Shown here piece by piece: positions 1 through 6,908 of a DNA stretch of 64,000 bases. Source of the stretch: Streptomyces sp. NBC_00572 (lineage in GTDB: Bacteria; Actinomycetota; Actinomycetes; Streptomycetales; Streptomycetaceae); the NCBI RefSeq assembly GCF_026341815.1, contig NZ_JAPENX010000001.1, positions 6,262,001 through 6,326,000 of the forward strand, read 5' to 3'. Under the pieces are notes generated by a model. It ran no database searches. It was not told the DNA's origin and saw only the letters and a list, made by a program, of their open reading frames with translations. Position 1 is the stretch's first letter, and each line of letters starts with the position of its first letter. Position numbers and translations under genes: made by a program.

Positions 1-4
1 CCCG

Positions 5-1315
5 GTGCCGAGCACGCCCGGGCGCGAGAGGGCGGCGGATCCTTCGACCGACGACGTCGGGTCCCCCTTGACGGCGGCGGCCCTGGACGCGGCCGCCCAC
101 ACCGACGACCCGGCCTCGGCCCTCGGCGCCCTTCTCGACCACGCGGGCGACGACCGGGCGGCGGCCGCCTGGTCCGCGGCCGCCCGCGCCGCGGCCCACG
201 CCCGGCCCACCCGGGTGGCCGCCCTGCTCCATGATGCCCTGACCCGCGAGACCGGGGTGAAGGTCACCGTCAGGAAGGCGGCCGCCAGGCTCGCCGCCCG
301 TCATCTGCCCCCGGGGGCCGCCACCGCGCTCCTGTCCACCGTCGGCCGTACCCCGGGCATCCACCGGGACGTGCACGCCACCGTCGTCGGCCTGGCCGCG
401 ACGCTGCTGCCGGACGAGCGGATGTGGGCCCTGCTGGAGTCGGCGGTCGCCGACGGCCCCGAGGCCGCCCGGAACGCGGTCCTGGACCTGAGCCCGGCGG
501 AACTGGCCCCCGCCCACCGGTCGCGGTACGGGGAGCTCGTCGCCCGGCTGGCCTTCGCCCCCGAGGAACTGACGGCGAACCAAGCCTTGTACGGCCTCCG
601 CGACTGGGCGCCGTACACGCCCGCCGCCGGCAGCGCCCTGGCGGACGTCTACACCGACCTCGCCTCGCCCCTGAGCGTCTATCGGGCGGGGTACGCACTG
701 ACGGAGCTCGCCCAGTCCGGACTGCCCCATCCGATCGGTGGTGCGGCGCCCGGCAGCTTTCTGCACGACGTCGTGGACCGTCTGCTGGCGCTCATCGCGG
801 CCGGCGAACCGGAGGGCGGCGGACGCGACGGTGATCTTCCGGCGCGGCGTCGCCTCGACTCCCTCTTCAGCTCGACGATCCGGGACCCTCGGACGTGCGC
901 GGTCCTGGCCCGGCAGCTGGCCGCCGAACCGGCGGTCACCGCCACCCGCACCGCCCTCCTCGTACGGGCGGTCGACCTGGCGGCGGCAGAACCCGAACTG
1001 CTGCTCTCTCTGCGTGAGTTGACCGCCGCGATCGAGGGTCGACCCGTCCTCGCGGCTCGGGTGGCCGAGGATGTGGAGGAGGCACACCGGTACGGCAGGC
1101 CGCTCGCCGACCCCGCCGCCGTTCTGACCGCGATCAGCGTTCTGAGCGGCGACGGCGGCCTGGTGGAGGGCCTCCTTGCCGTCGGCCTCGCCGCGGCCCT
1201 CGGCGCCCGCCTGGACTGGCCGGAGCGTTGCCGAACGGCCCTCGTGGAACTGCGCCGCCACCCGGAGTTGGAGGTCCGGGAGGCCGCGTACGCCACGGTC
1301 CTGGGAGGCGGCTGA
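5..1315 (+). CDS. HEAT-like alanine-rich hypothetical protein (possibly 5'-truncated by window edge)
   Basis: Reads as 436 residues from a GTG at the extreme left edge. The frame is open to base 1, so the true start may lie outside the window. The protein is rich in Ala, Leu and Arg and is made of helical blocks that look like degenerate HEAT/ARM repeats, for example the blocks around residues 60-110 and 130-190. No catalytic motif, signal peptide or membrane segment is seen. There is no vWA/MIDAS motif (DxSxS), so it is not itself a complete Ro60/TROVE protein. It lies about 70 bp upstream of a DUF7873-type gene and two Y-RNA-like elements, and the three may form one locus. Function is unknown; a scaffold or RNA/protein-binding role is only an inference from the helical-repeat look. 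Confidence 0.6.
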   Translation: MPSTPGRERAADPSTDDVGSPLTAAALDAAAHTDDPASALGALLDHAGDDRAAAAWSAAARAAAHARPTRVAALLHDALTRETGVKVTVRKAAARLAARHLPPGAATALLSTVGRTPGIHRDVHATVVGLAATLLPDERMWALLESAVADGPEAARNAVLDLSPAELAPAHRSRYGELVARLAFAPEELTANQALYGLRDWAPYTPAAGSALADVYTDLASPLSVYRAGYALTELAQSGLPHPIGGAAPGSFLHDVVDRLLALIAAGEPEGGGRDGDLPARRRLDSLFSSTIRDPRTCAVLARQLAAEPAVTATRTALLVRAVDLAAAEPELLLSLRELTAAIEGRPVLAARVAEDVEEAHRYGRPLADPAAVLTAISVLSGDGGLVEGLLAVGLAAALGARLDWPERCRTALVELRRHPELEVREAAYATVLGGG

Positions 1316-1382
1316 ACCCGCCGCGGGCGCCGGCCGGAAAAAGATTCGATCAGCCGTGGCCTCGCGGTCTAGGGTCAGCGAC

Positions 1383-2117
1383 GTGGCAACGAAACTCAAT
1401 CAGATCATCGCAGTGGAAAAGGGCGTCAAGTCCCGGGCGCATCAGGACCTGACGGCAGCTCATCACGGACTGCAGAAGCCCGCGTTGCTCGCCGGCATCT
1501 CCCGCACCTACCAGCCGAAGGACGAGGAGGGTGAGCAACTGCCGCCCGAGTCCACGCTGGTGCAGGTGAAGGCCGAGGACGTCCTGCGCGACACCGCGCG
1601 GGCCCTGACCCGCCTGTTCGATGTGACGGCCACCAAGGACTGGGCGAACTGCGAGGCACGCGCCGACATCACGGTCGACGGGCGTGTGCTCGTGGAGCGG
1701 GTGCCCGTGGGGTACCTCCTGTTCCTGGAGAAGCAGCTCACGGACATCAACACCTTCGTGCGCAAGCTTCCGGTGCTGGACGCGGCGGAGTCGTGGACGC
1801 AGGACCCGTCGACCGATGCGTGGAAGACCGAGGTCGTGCGCACGGTCCGTACGAAGAAGGTGCCGCGCAACCACGTGAAGGCGGAGGCGACGGACAAGCA
1901 CCCGGCGCAGGTCGATGTGTACTACGAGGACGTGCCGGTCGGTTACTGGACCACCGTGAAGTTCTCCGGTGCGCTGCCGGCCCGGCGGGTCAACGAACTG
2001 CTGGAGCGGGTGGAGAAGCTCCAGCAGGCGGTGAAGTTCGCCCGCGAGGAGGCGAACAGCGCCGAGGTCACCGACCAGCGGGTCGGCGACGCCGTCTTCG
2101 GCTACCTCTTCGGGTAG
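1383..2117 (+). CDS. DUF7873-type hypothetical protein next to tRNA-like RNAs
   Basis: A 244-residue soluble protein. I place the start at GTG 1383 because the sequence upstream overlaps the previous gene and looks non-coding, while the protein from VATKLNQIIAVEKGVK onward has normal composition. It is charged (many K, E, D, R), has no signal peptide or membrane segment, and ends with a helical segment (VNELLERVEKLQQAVKFAREEAN) that could form a coiled coil. I recall this as the actinobacterial DUF7873 family; that assignment is from memory and unverified. Its stop is followed within about 60 bp by two permuted-tRNA-like RNA elements, so an RNA-related role is a reasonable inference. Confidence 0.72.
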   Translation: MATKLNQIIAVEKGVKSRAHQDLTAAHHGLQKPALLAGISRTYQPKDEEGEQLPPESTLVQVKAEDVLRDTARALTRLFDVTATKDWANCEARADITVDGRVLVERVPVGYLLFLEKQLTDINTFVRKLPVLDAAESWTQDPSTDAWKTEVVRTVRTKKVPRNHVKAEATDKHPAQVDVYYEDVPVGYWTTVKFSGALPARRVNELLERVEKLQQAVKFAREEANSAEVTDQRVGDAVFGYLFG

Positions 2118-2134
2118 CCGGGACACCACAGACT

Positions 2135-2159
2135 CCCCGGCCACAGAACACGGCCGGGG
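2135..2159 (+). other. 8-bp hairpin between DUF7873 gene and Y-RNA-like elements
   Basis: CCCCGGCC (2135-2142) pairs perfectly with GGCCGGGG (2152-2159) around a 9-nt loop. No T-run follows. It may end the upstream mRNA, attenuate read-through, or mark a processing site for the structured RNAs that begin about 20 nt downstream. Confidence 0.45.
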
Positions 2160-2179
2160 TGCGCGAGGAGCGCAAAGCT

Positions 2180-2316
2180 GAAGCTGAGCCTTGTCGTGAC
2201 ATCCGCGGTTCCAGTGGAGGTTCGAGTCCTCCTCCCGGCACTTCACGCCGGGATGGCCCAACCAGGCAGAGGCAGACCGCGGTCAATCTCAGACTATTGC
2301 TCCAGACTCAGCATTC
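2180..2316 (+). ncRNA. Y-RNA-like (YrlA-type) RNA 1, circularly permuted tRNA fold
   Basis: All tRNA arms are present but in permuted order. Anticodon-side 3' strand CCGCGGTT (2203-2210) is followed by variable CCAGT, then T-arm GGAGG-TTCGAGT-CCTCC (2216-2232), then acceptor 3' strand TCCCGGC (2233-2239). A 7-nt loop follows, then acceptor 5' strand GCCGGGA (2247-2253), TG, a D-arm GCC...GGC (2256-2273) whose loop contains AGGC, and GACCGCGG (2275-2282) closing the anticodon helix. The acceptor (7 bp), T (5 bp) and anticodon-extension (8 bp, one G-U) helices are otherwise fully paired. TTC and GG needed for T-loop/D-loop contacts are kept. Outside, TGA/TCA pairs after a CAT bulge, and GAAGCTGAG (2180-2188) pairs with CTCAGC-A-TTC (2307-2316), giving a long bulged terminal stem. 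This is how bacterial Y RNAs embed a tRNA mimic. A genuinely permuted tRNA gene is the alternative. Confidence 0.72.
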
Positions 2317-2338
2317 GCCGCTCATCGCCGGATCGACC

Positions 2339-2446
2339 GGGCCCGGGCCCAGGTGCGTCGAAATGCCAGTTCGAATCTGGTCCGCCGAGCTCGATCGGCG
2401 GTGGTCCAAAGGCAGGACGCGACGCAATGACGAATGACCCGGGTTC
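2339..2446 (+). ncRNA. Y-RNA-like (YrlA-type) RNA 2, circularly permuted tRNA fold
   Basis: A second element with the same permuted order and different sequence. TGCGTCG (2354-2360) is followed by AAAT, T-arm GCCAG-TTCGAAT-CTGGT (2365-2381), acceptor 3' strand CCGCCGA (2382-2388), a 6-nt loop, acceptor 5' strand TCGGCGG (2395-2401) and TG. Next come D-arm GTCC-AAAGGCA-GGAC (2404-2418), G, and CGACGCA (2420-2426) closing the anticodon helix. The acceptor and anticodon helices are perfect 7-bp stems, and the T-loop matches the tRNA consensus exactly. An outer stem GGGCCCGGG (2339-2347) with CCCGGGTTC (2438-2446) has 9 bp including two G-U pairs. Independent arms with compensatory differences from element 1 argue strongly for a selected structure. 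Confidence 0.72.
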
Positions 2447-2483
2447 TCAAGTGTGCCGGCGTGTGATGTGAGTGGCATTGACA

Positions 2484-2524
2484 GGGTCCGGGGGCAGGCT
2501 ACGCCCTCGGACCCGCTCCTTTTC
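2484..2524 (+). terminator. Rho-independent terminator of the Y-RNA-like unit
   Basis: A 12-bp stem (2484-2495 with 2503-2514, one G-U pair) with a 7-nt loop is followed by a pyrimidine tract containing TTTT at 2520-2523. It lies about 40 nt after the second tRNA-like element and ends the rightward transcript. Such a strong stem with a T-run is unusual for this genome and fits a small-RNA terminator. Confidence 0.8.
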
Positions 2525-2707
2525 CAGACCTGCGGCTCTCGTGGTCGGCGCCGTTGCGCGGGCACGTGCTCCGGACCCCTGTGGTGCGTGCAGCCCTGTG
2601 AGGGGTACGGCGTACGAATTCTGGCGCAGAAAAGACTGGAGAATTGACTGGGGGGAATCGTCGGACAGAGAAAAGCGTCCGAATCATCGTCTCCCGGTTC
2701 TGATGTC

Positions 2708-3163
2708 TCAGAACTTCGTGCTGCACTTCATCGGGTACTCGTTGCCGACGAAGGAGACGCAGACGCGGTAGTAGTAGCCGCCCCCGCCCAGCATGTTCGA
2801 CCAGTCCGAGCCACCCGTGGTGGACGGGACCCGGATGCTGAGCGAACGGATCAGCTTGCCGGACACGTCGTACTTCTCGATGTACCCGAAGGAGTTGTAG
2901 AGCGAGTTCGAGGAGTTGTTCGTCACGCGGACCCAGGCCGCGGTGCACCCCATCGACCAGCGCAGTTCGGCCTTGCGGCCGTTGTTGTCGATGGTCCGTT
3001 CCGTGGAGACGTTCGCCGTCTCGCAGGCCGTAGCCCTCGGGCCCTGGTTGTCGCAGCCCGCCCCGCTACAGCTCGCGGCGAAGGAGGTGCCGGCCAGGGG
3101 AACCATGCTCATCGCGATGACGGCAGAAGAGACGGTCGCGGCACGGGTCAATATCTTGTTCAC
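2708..3163 (-). CDS. Secreted DUF2690-type protein
   Basis: A 151-residue protein with a clear Sec signal peptide (about residues 1-30: basic start, hydrophobic core, cleavage after TSFAA). The mature part has the CSGAGCD..GP.ATAC cysteine pattern followed by a beta-rich region with LRWSMGCTAAWVRV, typical of the Streptomyces DUF2690 family of small disulfide-bonded secreted proteins. Six cysteines remain in the mature chain, as expected for three disulfides. Function is unknown for the family. It is monocistronic, with an AT-richer upstream region. Confidence 0.75.
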   Translation of the reverse strand: MNKILTRAATVSSAVIAMSMVPLAGTSFAASCSGAGCDNQGPRATACETANVSTERTIDNNGRKAELRWSMGCTAAWVRVTNNSSNSLYNSFGYIEKYDVSGKLIRSLSIRVPSTTGGSDWSNMLGGGGYYYRVCVSFVGNEYPMKCSTKF

Positions 3164-3435
3164 GAGGACTCCGATTTTAAATCAAGCCATGCGGGCACTT
3201 ATGTGCGGCGCCGGATGATCATAGGAGCGGAGCGTCGGGCTGGCAATCCTATCCGATGGCGAAAGCGAGATTTTCGGTCGAAGTTCGAGTGGAGGTCATG
3301 CGAGTAGATGGCAAATTAAGTCAGCCTTTGCGTTATTTCCACGTTTCCTACCCTTGCTCCGGTATGGCACCTCATGCTGCGGCTCGCCTTTATGGGGTGG
3401 AGGCGAACACATCCGTTGACCCGAGGCTTCCTCGG
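3164..3435. other. Intergenic region, locally AT-rich, no gene supported
   Basis: This stretch is clearly lower in GC than its surroundings (notably 3290-3400). It contains the upstream region of the leftward DUF2690-type gene. A weak rightward reading frame (3256-3579) overlaps the next leftward gene antisense and has no ribosome binding site or family resemblance, so I do not call it. The low GC may reflect a promoter region or old transferred DNA. Confidence 0.4.
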
Positions 3436-3909
3436 TCAGGCGGGATCGCAGCCACGGCAGGCGGCGCGGTGAACCGCGTGCGCGCCGCTGATGACGTCCA
3501 GGTAGGTCTGCGTGGCGCGGGGGGAGTAAGAGGAAATGGCCGGGAGCGGTACCTCGGTCCCGTCGCGCAGGACGAGTGAAGGAGCGCCCGTCCCGGCCGG
3601 GCCCGTCCCCCGAAGGCTGGTGGTCACCTCACGCAGCGAGCACCAGGAGACGGTGCGCGAGCGCCCGAGGCCGCGCTCGGTGATCCCGGCCGCGTCGACC
3701 CGTACGCCGACGACCGCGCCCCGGACGGCGATCCAGGCGCCGGCGACGCCGATCACCAGGAGCAGGACGATGCCGAACGGGCCATCCGCCTTGAAGAACG
3801 CCAGCACGCCGACCAGCGCGAACACGCCCCCCACCGTCGTCAGTACGACTTGCTGCGCGGTGCTGCCCAAGTGGTGCGTGGGTATCGGAAGGTCCGAAGT
3901 GGGTTGCAT
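3436..3909 (-). CDS. Small membrane protein with PH-like (bPH2) domain
   Basis: A 157-residue protein. Two adjacent hydrophobic segments (about residues 22-40 and 45-63) form a membrane hairpin. They are followed by a soluble beta-rich part containing VGVRVDAAGITERGLGRSRTVSW and LVLRDGTEVPLP, a pattern typical of bacterial PH-domain proteins. ATG start at 3909. Exact role unknown; Streptomyces genomes encode many such proteins of this size. The 3' end lies close to a low-GC intergenic stretch. Confidence 0.65.
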   Translation of the reverse strand: MQPTSDLPIPTHHLGSTAQQVVLTTVGGVFALVGVLAFFKADGPFGIVLLLVIGVAGAWIAVRGAVVGVRVDAAGITERGLGRSRTVSWCSLREVTTSLRGTGPAGTGAPSLVLRDGTEVPLPAISSYSPRATQTYLDVISGAHAVHRAACRGCDPA

Positions 3910-4049
3910 GGTGAGGGACTTTACGTGGACTCTCCCCGTCCGGCCGAGCGATCACCGGATCCGTCGGCGGGTCGGCGGGCCGACGCCGGGAAGGCGGCGG
4001 CCCGTGCCGCGGGGCACGGCGGCGACGGTACCGACCACCTTCCGGTCGC

Positions 4050-4238
4050 TCACGAAGTGCGTCGCTTCATCTCGTCCTGCGCCCTCTGCGCGCTCCGGTG
4101 CACCTTCTCGATCCCCTCGCGGGCCGCGGCCGCCATCCGGTCGGCCTTTCCCTCCCACTCCAGGCGTGAGTCGCCGGTCGCCTTGCCCGTGGCCTCCTTG
4201 ATCTCGCCCTTGACCTTCCCCACGGTGCTCTTGCGCAT
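4050..4238 (-). CDS. CsbD family stress-response protein
   Basis: A 62-residue hydrophilic protein beginning MRKSTVGKVKGEIKEATGKATGD, the hallmark of the CsbD-like family (K-G.xKE..GK.TGD), followed by LEWEGKADRMAAAA. CsbD proteins are small general-stress proteins of unknown biochemical function. It is highly charged with no signal peptide. It sits just upstream of a leftward DJ-1/PfpI gene and may share a stress-type regulon with it. Confidence 0.85.
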   Translation of the reverse strand: MRKSTVGKVKGEIKEATGKATGDSRLEWEGKADRMAAAAREGIEKVHRSAQRAQDEMKRRTS

Positions 4239-4262
4239 GATCGGGTTCCTCTCTCGTGGTGC

Positions 4263-4811
4263 TCAGCCGGCCCGGCCCTCCAGGGTGCGGACGATCGCCG
4301 TCGAGAAGGCGTCGAGGTCGCGAGGCCTGCGGGAGGTGATCAGCGGATGGCCGCCGGAGGTGTCGACGACGACCTCCCGGTCCACCCAACCGGCGCCCGC
4401 GTTCTCCAGGTCCGGGCGGAGCGACGGATAGGAGGTGAGCTCACGACCCCGGGCCAGACCGCTGTCCACCAGGAGCCAGGGGCCGTGACAGATCGCCGCG
4501 ACGGGCTTGCCGGCGGCGGCGAAGGCCGCCAGCAGATGCCGCGCCCGGTCGTCGGTGCGCAGCCGGTCGGCGTTCACCGTGCCGCCCGGCACGACGACGG
4601 CGTCGTACTCCTCCGCGTCGCCGACATCGGCGAGGGTCGTGTCCGGCATGACGTCGGCGCCCGGCCGCCGGTCCGACACGAGGGTGTGGACGGGTTCGTG
4701 CCGCTGGGCGGCGACCGTCACGCGGGCGCCCGCCCCGCGCAGCACCGCGACCGGCCTGTTCAGCTCGTCCTGCTCAGTCCCGTAGTTCGTGGTGAGGACG
4801 AGAACGCTCAT
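4263..4811 (-). CDS. DJ-1/PfpI family protein (type 1 glutamine amidotransferase-like)
   Basis: A 182-residue protein starting MSVLVLTTNYG. The nucleophile-elbow motif AICHGPWLL supplies the conserved cysteine, with VVPGGTVNADRLR before it and SYPSLRPDLENAGAGWVDREVVV after it, as in PfpI/YhbO-type deglycases. I chose ATG 4811 because homologues begin at the first beta strand; a GTG seven codons upstream is possible, and the longer open frame further upstream is low-complexity. Likely role: repair or protease-like protection during stress. It lies next to csbD and a truncated universal stress protein. Confidence 0.82.
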   Translation of the reverse strand: MSVLVLTTNYGTEQDELNRPVAVLRGAGARVTVAAQRHEPVHTLVSDRRPGADVMPDTTLADVGDAEEYDAVVVPGGTVNADRLRTDDRARHLLAAFAAAGKPVAAICHGPWLLVDSGLARGRELTSYPSLRPDLENAGAGWVDREVVVDTSGGHPLITSRRPRDLDAFSTAIVRTLEGRAG

Positions 4812-5013
4812 TCCGTCGAGTGTCACGTCGTCGCTCCTCGGCGCCCGGCACGGTGCCGGGCCTTCTCCCGGCTGCTGCCCCCGTCGCCGTGGTTCATGCG
4901 ACGGGCCCGGTCCCACCCGGCTGTGCCATGCCCAGGACACGCCGTGCCGGGTGGCCGAGCAGGAGGACGGGGCTGCCGGCTCGGCGATGAGCCAAGCGGG
5001 AAGGGGCCTGGTC

Positions 5014-5100
5014 ATGAACATCAGCGAGAGGGCGCCCCGCGTGGTCGTGGGCGTCGACGGCTCGGAGGCGTCGCTGAGGATCGCCGGTCGAGGCCGAGGA
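5014..5100 (+). pseudogene. Truncated universal stress protein (UspA) remnant
   Basis: From ATG 5014 the frame reads MNISERAPRVVVGVDGSEAS, the exact N-terminal beta-strand and nucleotide-loop signature of UspA proteins (VVVGVDGSxAS). Resemblance stops after about 24 residues and runs into unrelated sequence that overlaps the 3' end of the convergent DUF3040 gene. The remaining 120 or so residues and the C-terminal ATP-binding GxxG motif are absent. I read this as a 5' fragment left by a deletion. Confidence 0.65.
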
Positions 5101-5122
5101 GTGATGTCGCGGAGTGAGCGAG

Positions 5123-5482
5123 TCAGTCCGTTCCCCGTCGTGCCGATACGTTCCTGCGGCGTTCGACCGCGCGCTGCAGGAGCCGTATCAGACATACCGC
5201 GGTGACCACCCACACAGCGGCGAAGCACCAGATCGGTGCGGGCGAAGAGGACGCGGCGGCGAGGCCGAACAGGGCCACGCAGGCGATGCCGAGGACGATG
5301 GTGCACCAGCCCAGCCGGTTCCGCAGGACCGCGCCCCAGGCGCCTCCCGCACCCTCGTGCCGCCGTGCGTGCGCGAGACCGAGCGTACGCAGCCGGCGGT
5401 TGAGGGATTCATCGCCTCGAAGGCCCTCTTCGATGCCTTCGAGGATCATCCGTTCCTGGTGGGTGAGCTTGGGATCGTGCAT
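5123..5482 (-). CDS. DUF3040 membrane protein
   Basis: A 119-residue protein from ATG 5482. Its N-terminus, KLTHQERMILEGIEEGLRGDESLNRRLRTL, is the DUF3040 signature (short helix near E.R.L..IE..L..DDP.L...L). Two hydrophobic helices follow (about residues 57-77 and 80-101) and then a basic C-terminus. The longer frame upstream of 5482 is not used because the conserved helix normally begins the protein. DUF3040 proteins are small actinobacterial membrane proteins of unknown function. Confidence 0.8.
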   Translation of the reverse strand: MHDPKLTHQERMILEGIEEGLRGDESLNRRLRTLGLAHARRHEGAGGAWGAVLRNRLGWCTIVLGIACVALFGLAAASSSPAPIWCFAAVWVVTAVCLIRLLQRAVERRRNVSARRGTD

Positions 5483-5626
5483 GACGAACTCCCGTCGAGC
5501 GGTCCGGTCACGGTCACGTCCAGGTGGCACGCGGACTGAGTACCGGACCATGTTCCCCGACTCGCCCGCGCCCGGGAATCCCCGCGCACGATTGTTCCCG
5601 TTCATGCGTGACCCACAGGACAGCGA

Positions 5627-6907
5627 CTAGGCGTCCGCGACCACCACAGGTGTCTCCTTCGGCGACTCCTCCTTCGGTGAGCGTCCCAGCGCACGGATCG
5701 CGGGTAGGGCGAGCATGACGCCGATCAGGGCGATGCCCATGACCGAGGAGAACAGCAGCACCCGGTCCGCGCCGAAGGCGTCCGCCGCCGGGCCGGCCAG
5801 GGCTCGCCCCAGGGGGATGACCATGATGGAACCGGCCACGTCGTAGGCCGAGACACGGCTCAGGACCGCGAGGGGAATGTGGGACTGCACGCTCGTCGCC
5901 CACATGACGCCCCAGAACGCGAAGCCGCAACCCGCCACGACCCCGGTCAGCGCGGTCACCGTGAACGACCAACCGAGGGCCGGTGCCAGGGGGTTGAGGG
6001 CGAAGAAGAACATCGCGCAGGCCCCCGCGACGAGCGGGCGGCGCGGGCGGACCCGCATGCCGAGCAGGCCGCCGATGATGGTTCCGGCGCCGTCGGCCGA
6101 GGCGATCCAGCCGTAGCCGCCGGCACCGTGCTGTTCGGTGAGCAGTGCCGCGCCCAGCGGCAGGGCCGGGCCGAAGACGAAGAGGCCGTACACCGCCCAT
6201 ACGGCGATGACCCCCCACAGCCAGGAACGCGACCGGAACTCGTGCCATCCCGTGGCCAGCCGCTGCCACATCGGGTCGTCGCTCTCGTCCTTGGCGGTGC
6301 TCAGCTTGCGCAGCGGCGCGAGGCCGAGCGCGCTCAGCGCGTACGCCGCCGCGATGACCACGAAGGAGCCCGCCACGTCCCAGTAGGCCACGAGGAGACC
6401 GGCGACGCCCGGACCCAGCAGGGTGCAGATCGCCTCGGAGATCCGCAGCAGCGCGTTGGCCCGCTGGATGTCCTCGGCGACCTGGGGGACCAGGCTCGCC
6501 AGACCCGGTTGGAACATCGCGGTCGCGGCGCCGCTGAGCGCCAACAGCGCCATGATCTGCCAGAGTCGTATGTCCGTGGCGATCAGCAGTACCGCGAGCA
6601 CGAGCATGGCCACCATGCGCACCACATCGGCGCCGACCATCATCACCTGCGGGGTGAACCGGTCGGCGAGCACGCCGCCGAACAGCACGAGCAGCACGAT
6701 CGGCGCCATCCACGCGGCCAGCGCGTACCCCACCCCCGCAGCCCCGTAGCCCGCGCCGAGGACGGCGGTCGTGAGCGACACCATCAGCATGCCGTCGGCC
6801 AGCAGCGAGGTGCTGCGGGCCGTGAAGAACAGCCGGAAGCGACTCGACCGCCACGGGCTGGGGGGAGAGCCCTGCTCCTGCTGCGCGGTTACCTCATCCA
6901 TCGTCAT
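5627..6907 (-). CDS. MFS transporter, likely product exporter of the adjacent cluster
   Basis: A 426-residue protein with about 12 hydrophobic segments and the drug/siderophore-exporter layout of the Streptomyces MFS_3/EntS-like group: RLFFTARSTSLLADGMLMVSL in the first helix and LFGGVLADRFTPQVMMVGADVVRM in the loop between helices 2 and 3. ATG at 6907 (an in-frame ATG at 6901 is possible). It begins one base after the stop of the condensation-domain gene, so it is translationally coupled as the last gene of the leftward operon. By position it most likely exports the cluster product. Confidence 0.88.
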   Translation of the reverse strand: MTMDEVTAQQEQGSPPSPWRSSRFRLFFTARSTSLLADGMLMVSLTTAVLGAGYGAAGVGYALAAWMAPIVLLVLFGGVLADRFTPQVMMVGADVVRMVAMLVLAVLLIATDIRLWQIMALLALSGAATAMFQPGLASLVPQVAEDIQRANALLRISEAICTLLGPGVAGLLVAYWDVAGSFVVIAAAYALSALGLAPLRKLSTAKDESDDPMWQRLATGWHEFRSRSWLWGVIAVWAVYGLFVFGPALPLGAALLTEQHGAGGYGWIASADGAGTIIGGLLGMRVRPRRPLVAGACAMFFFALNPLAPALGWSFTVTALTGVVAGCGFAFWGVMWATSVQSHIPLAVLSRVSAYDVAGSIMVIPLGRALAGPAADAFGADRVLLFSSVMGIALIGVMLALPAIRALGRSPKEESPKETPVVVADA

Positions 6908-6908
6908 G

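Noticed and set aside
2153..2239. A normal (non-permuted) tRNA reading of the first element using GCCGGGG (2153-2159) as the 5' acceptor strand
   Set aside because: It pairs with TCCCGGC only with a G-U, and no proper D-arm or 5-bp anticodon arm with a 7-nt loop can be drawn between them. The permuted reading pairs every arm.
3256..3579. A 107-codon rightward frame in the low-GC region
   Set aside because: It has no ribosome binding site, no family resemblance, and its second half is antisense to the PH-domain gene.
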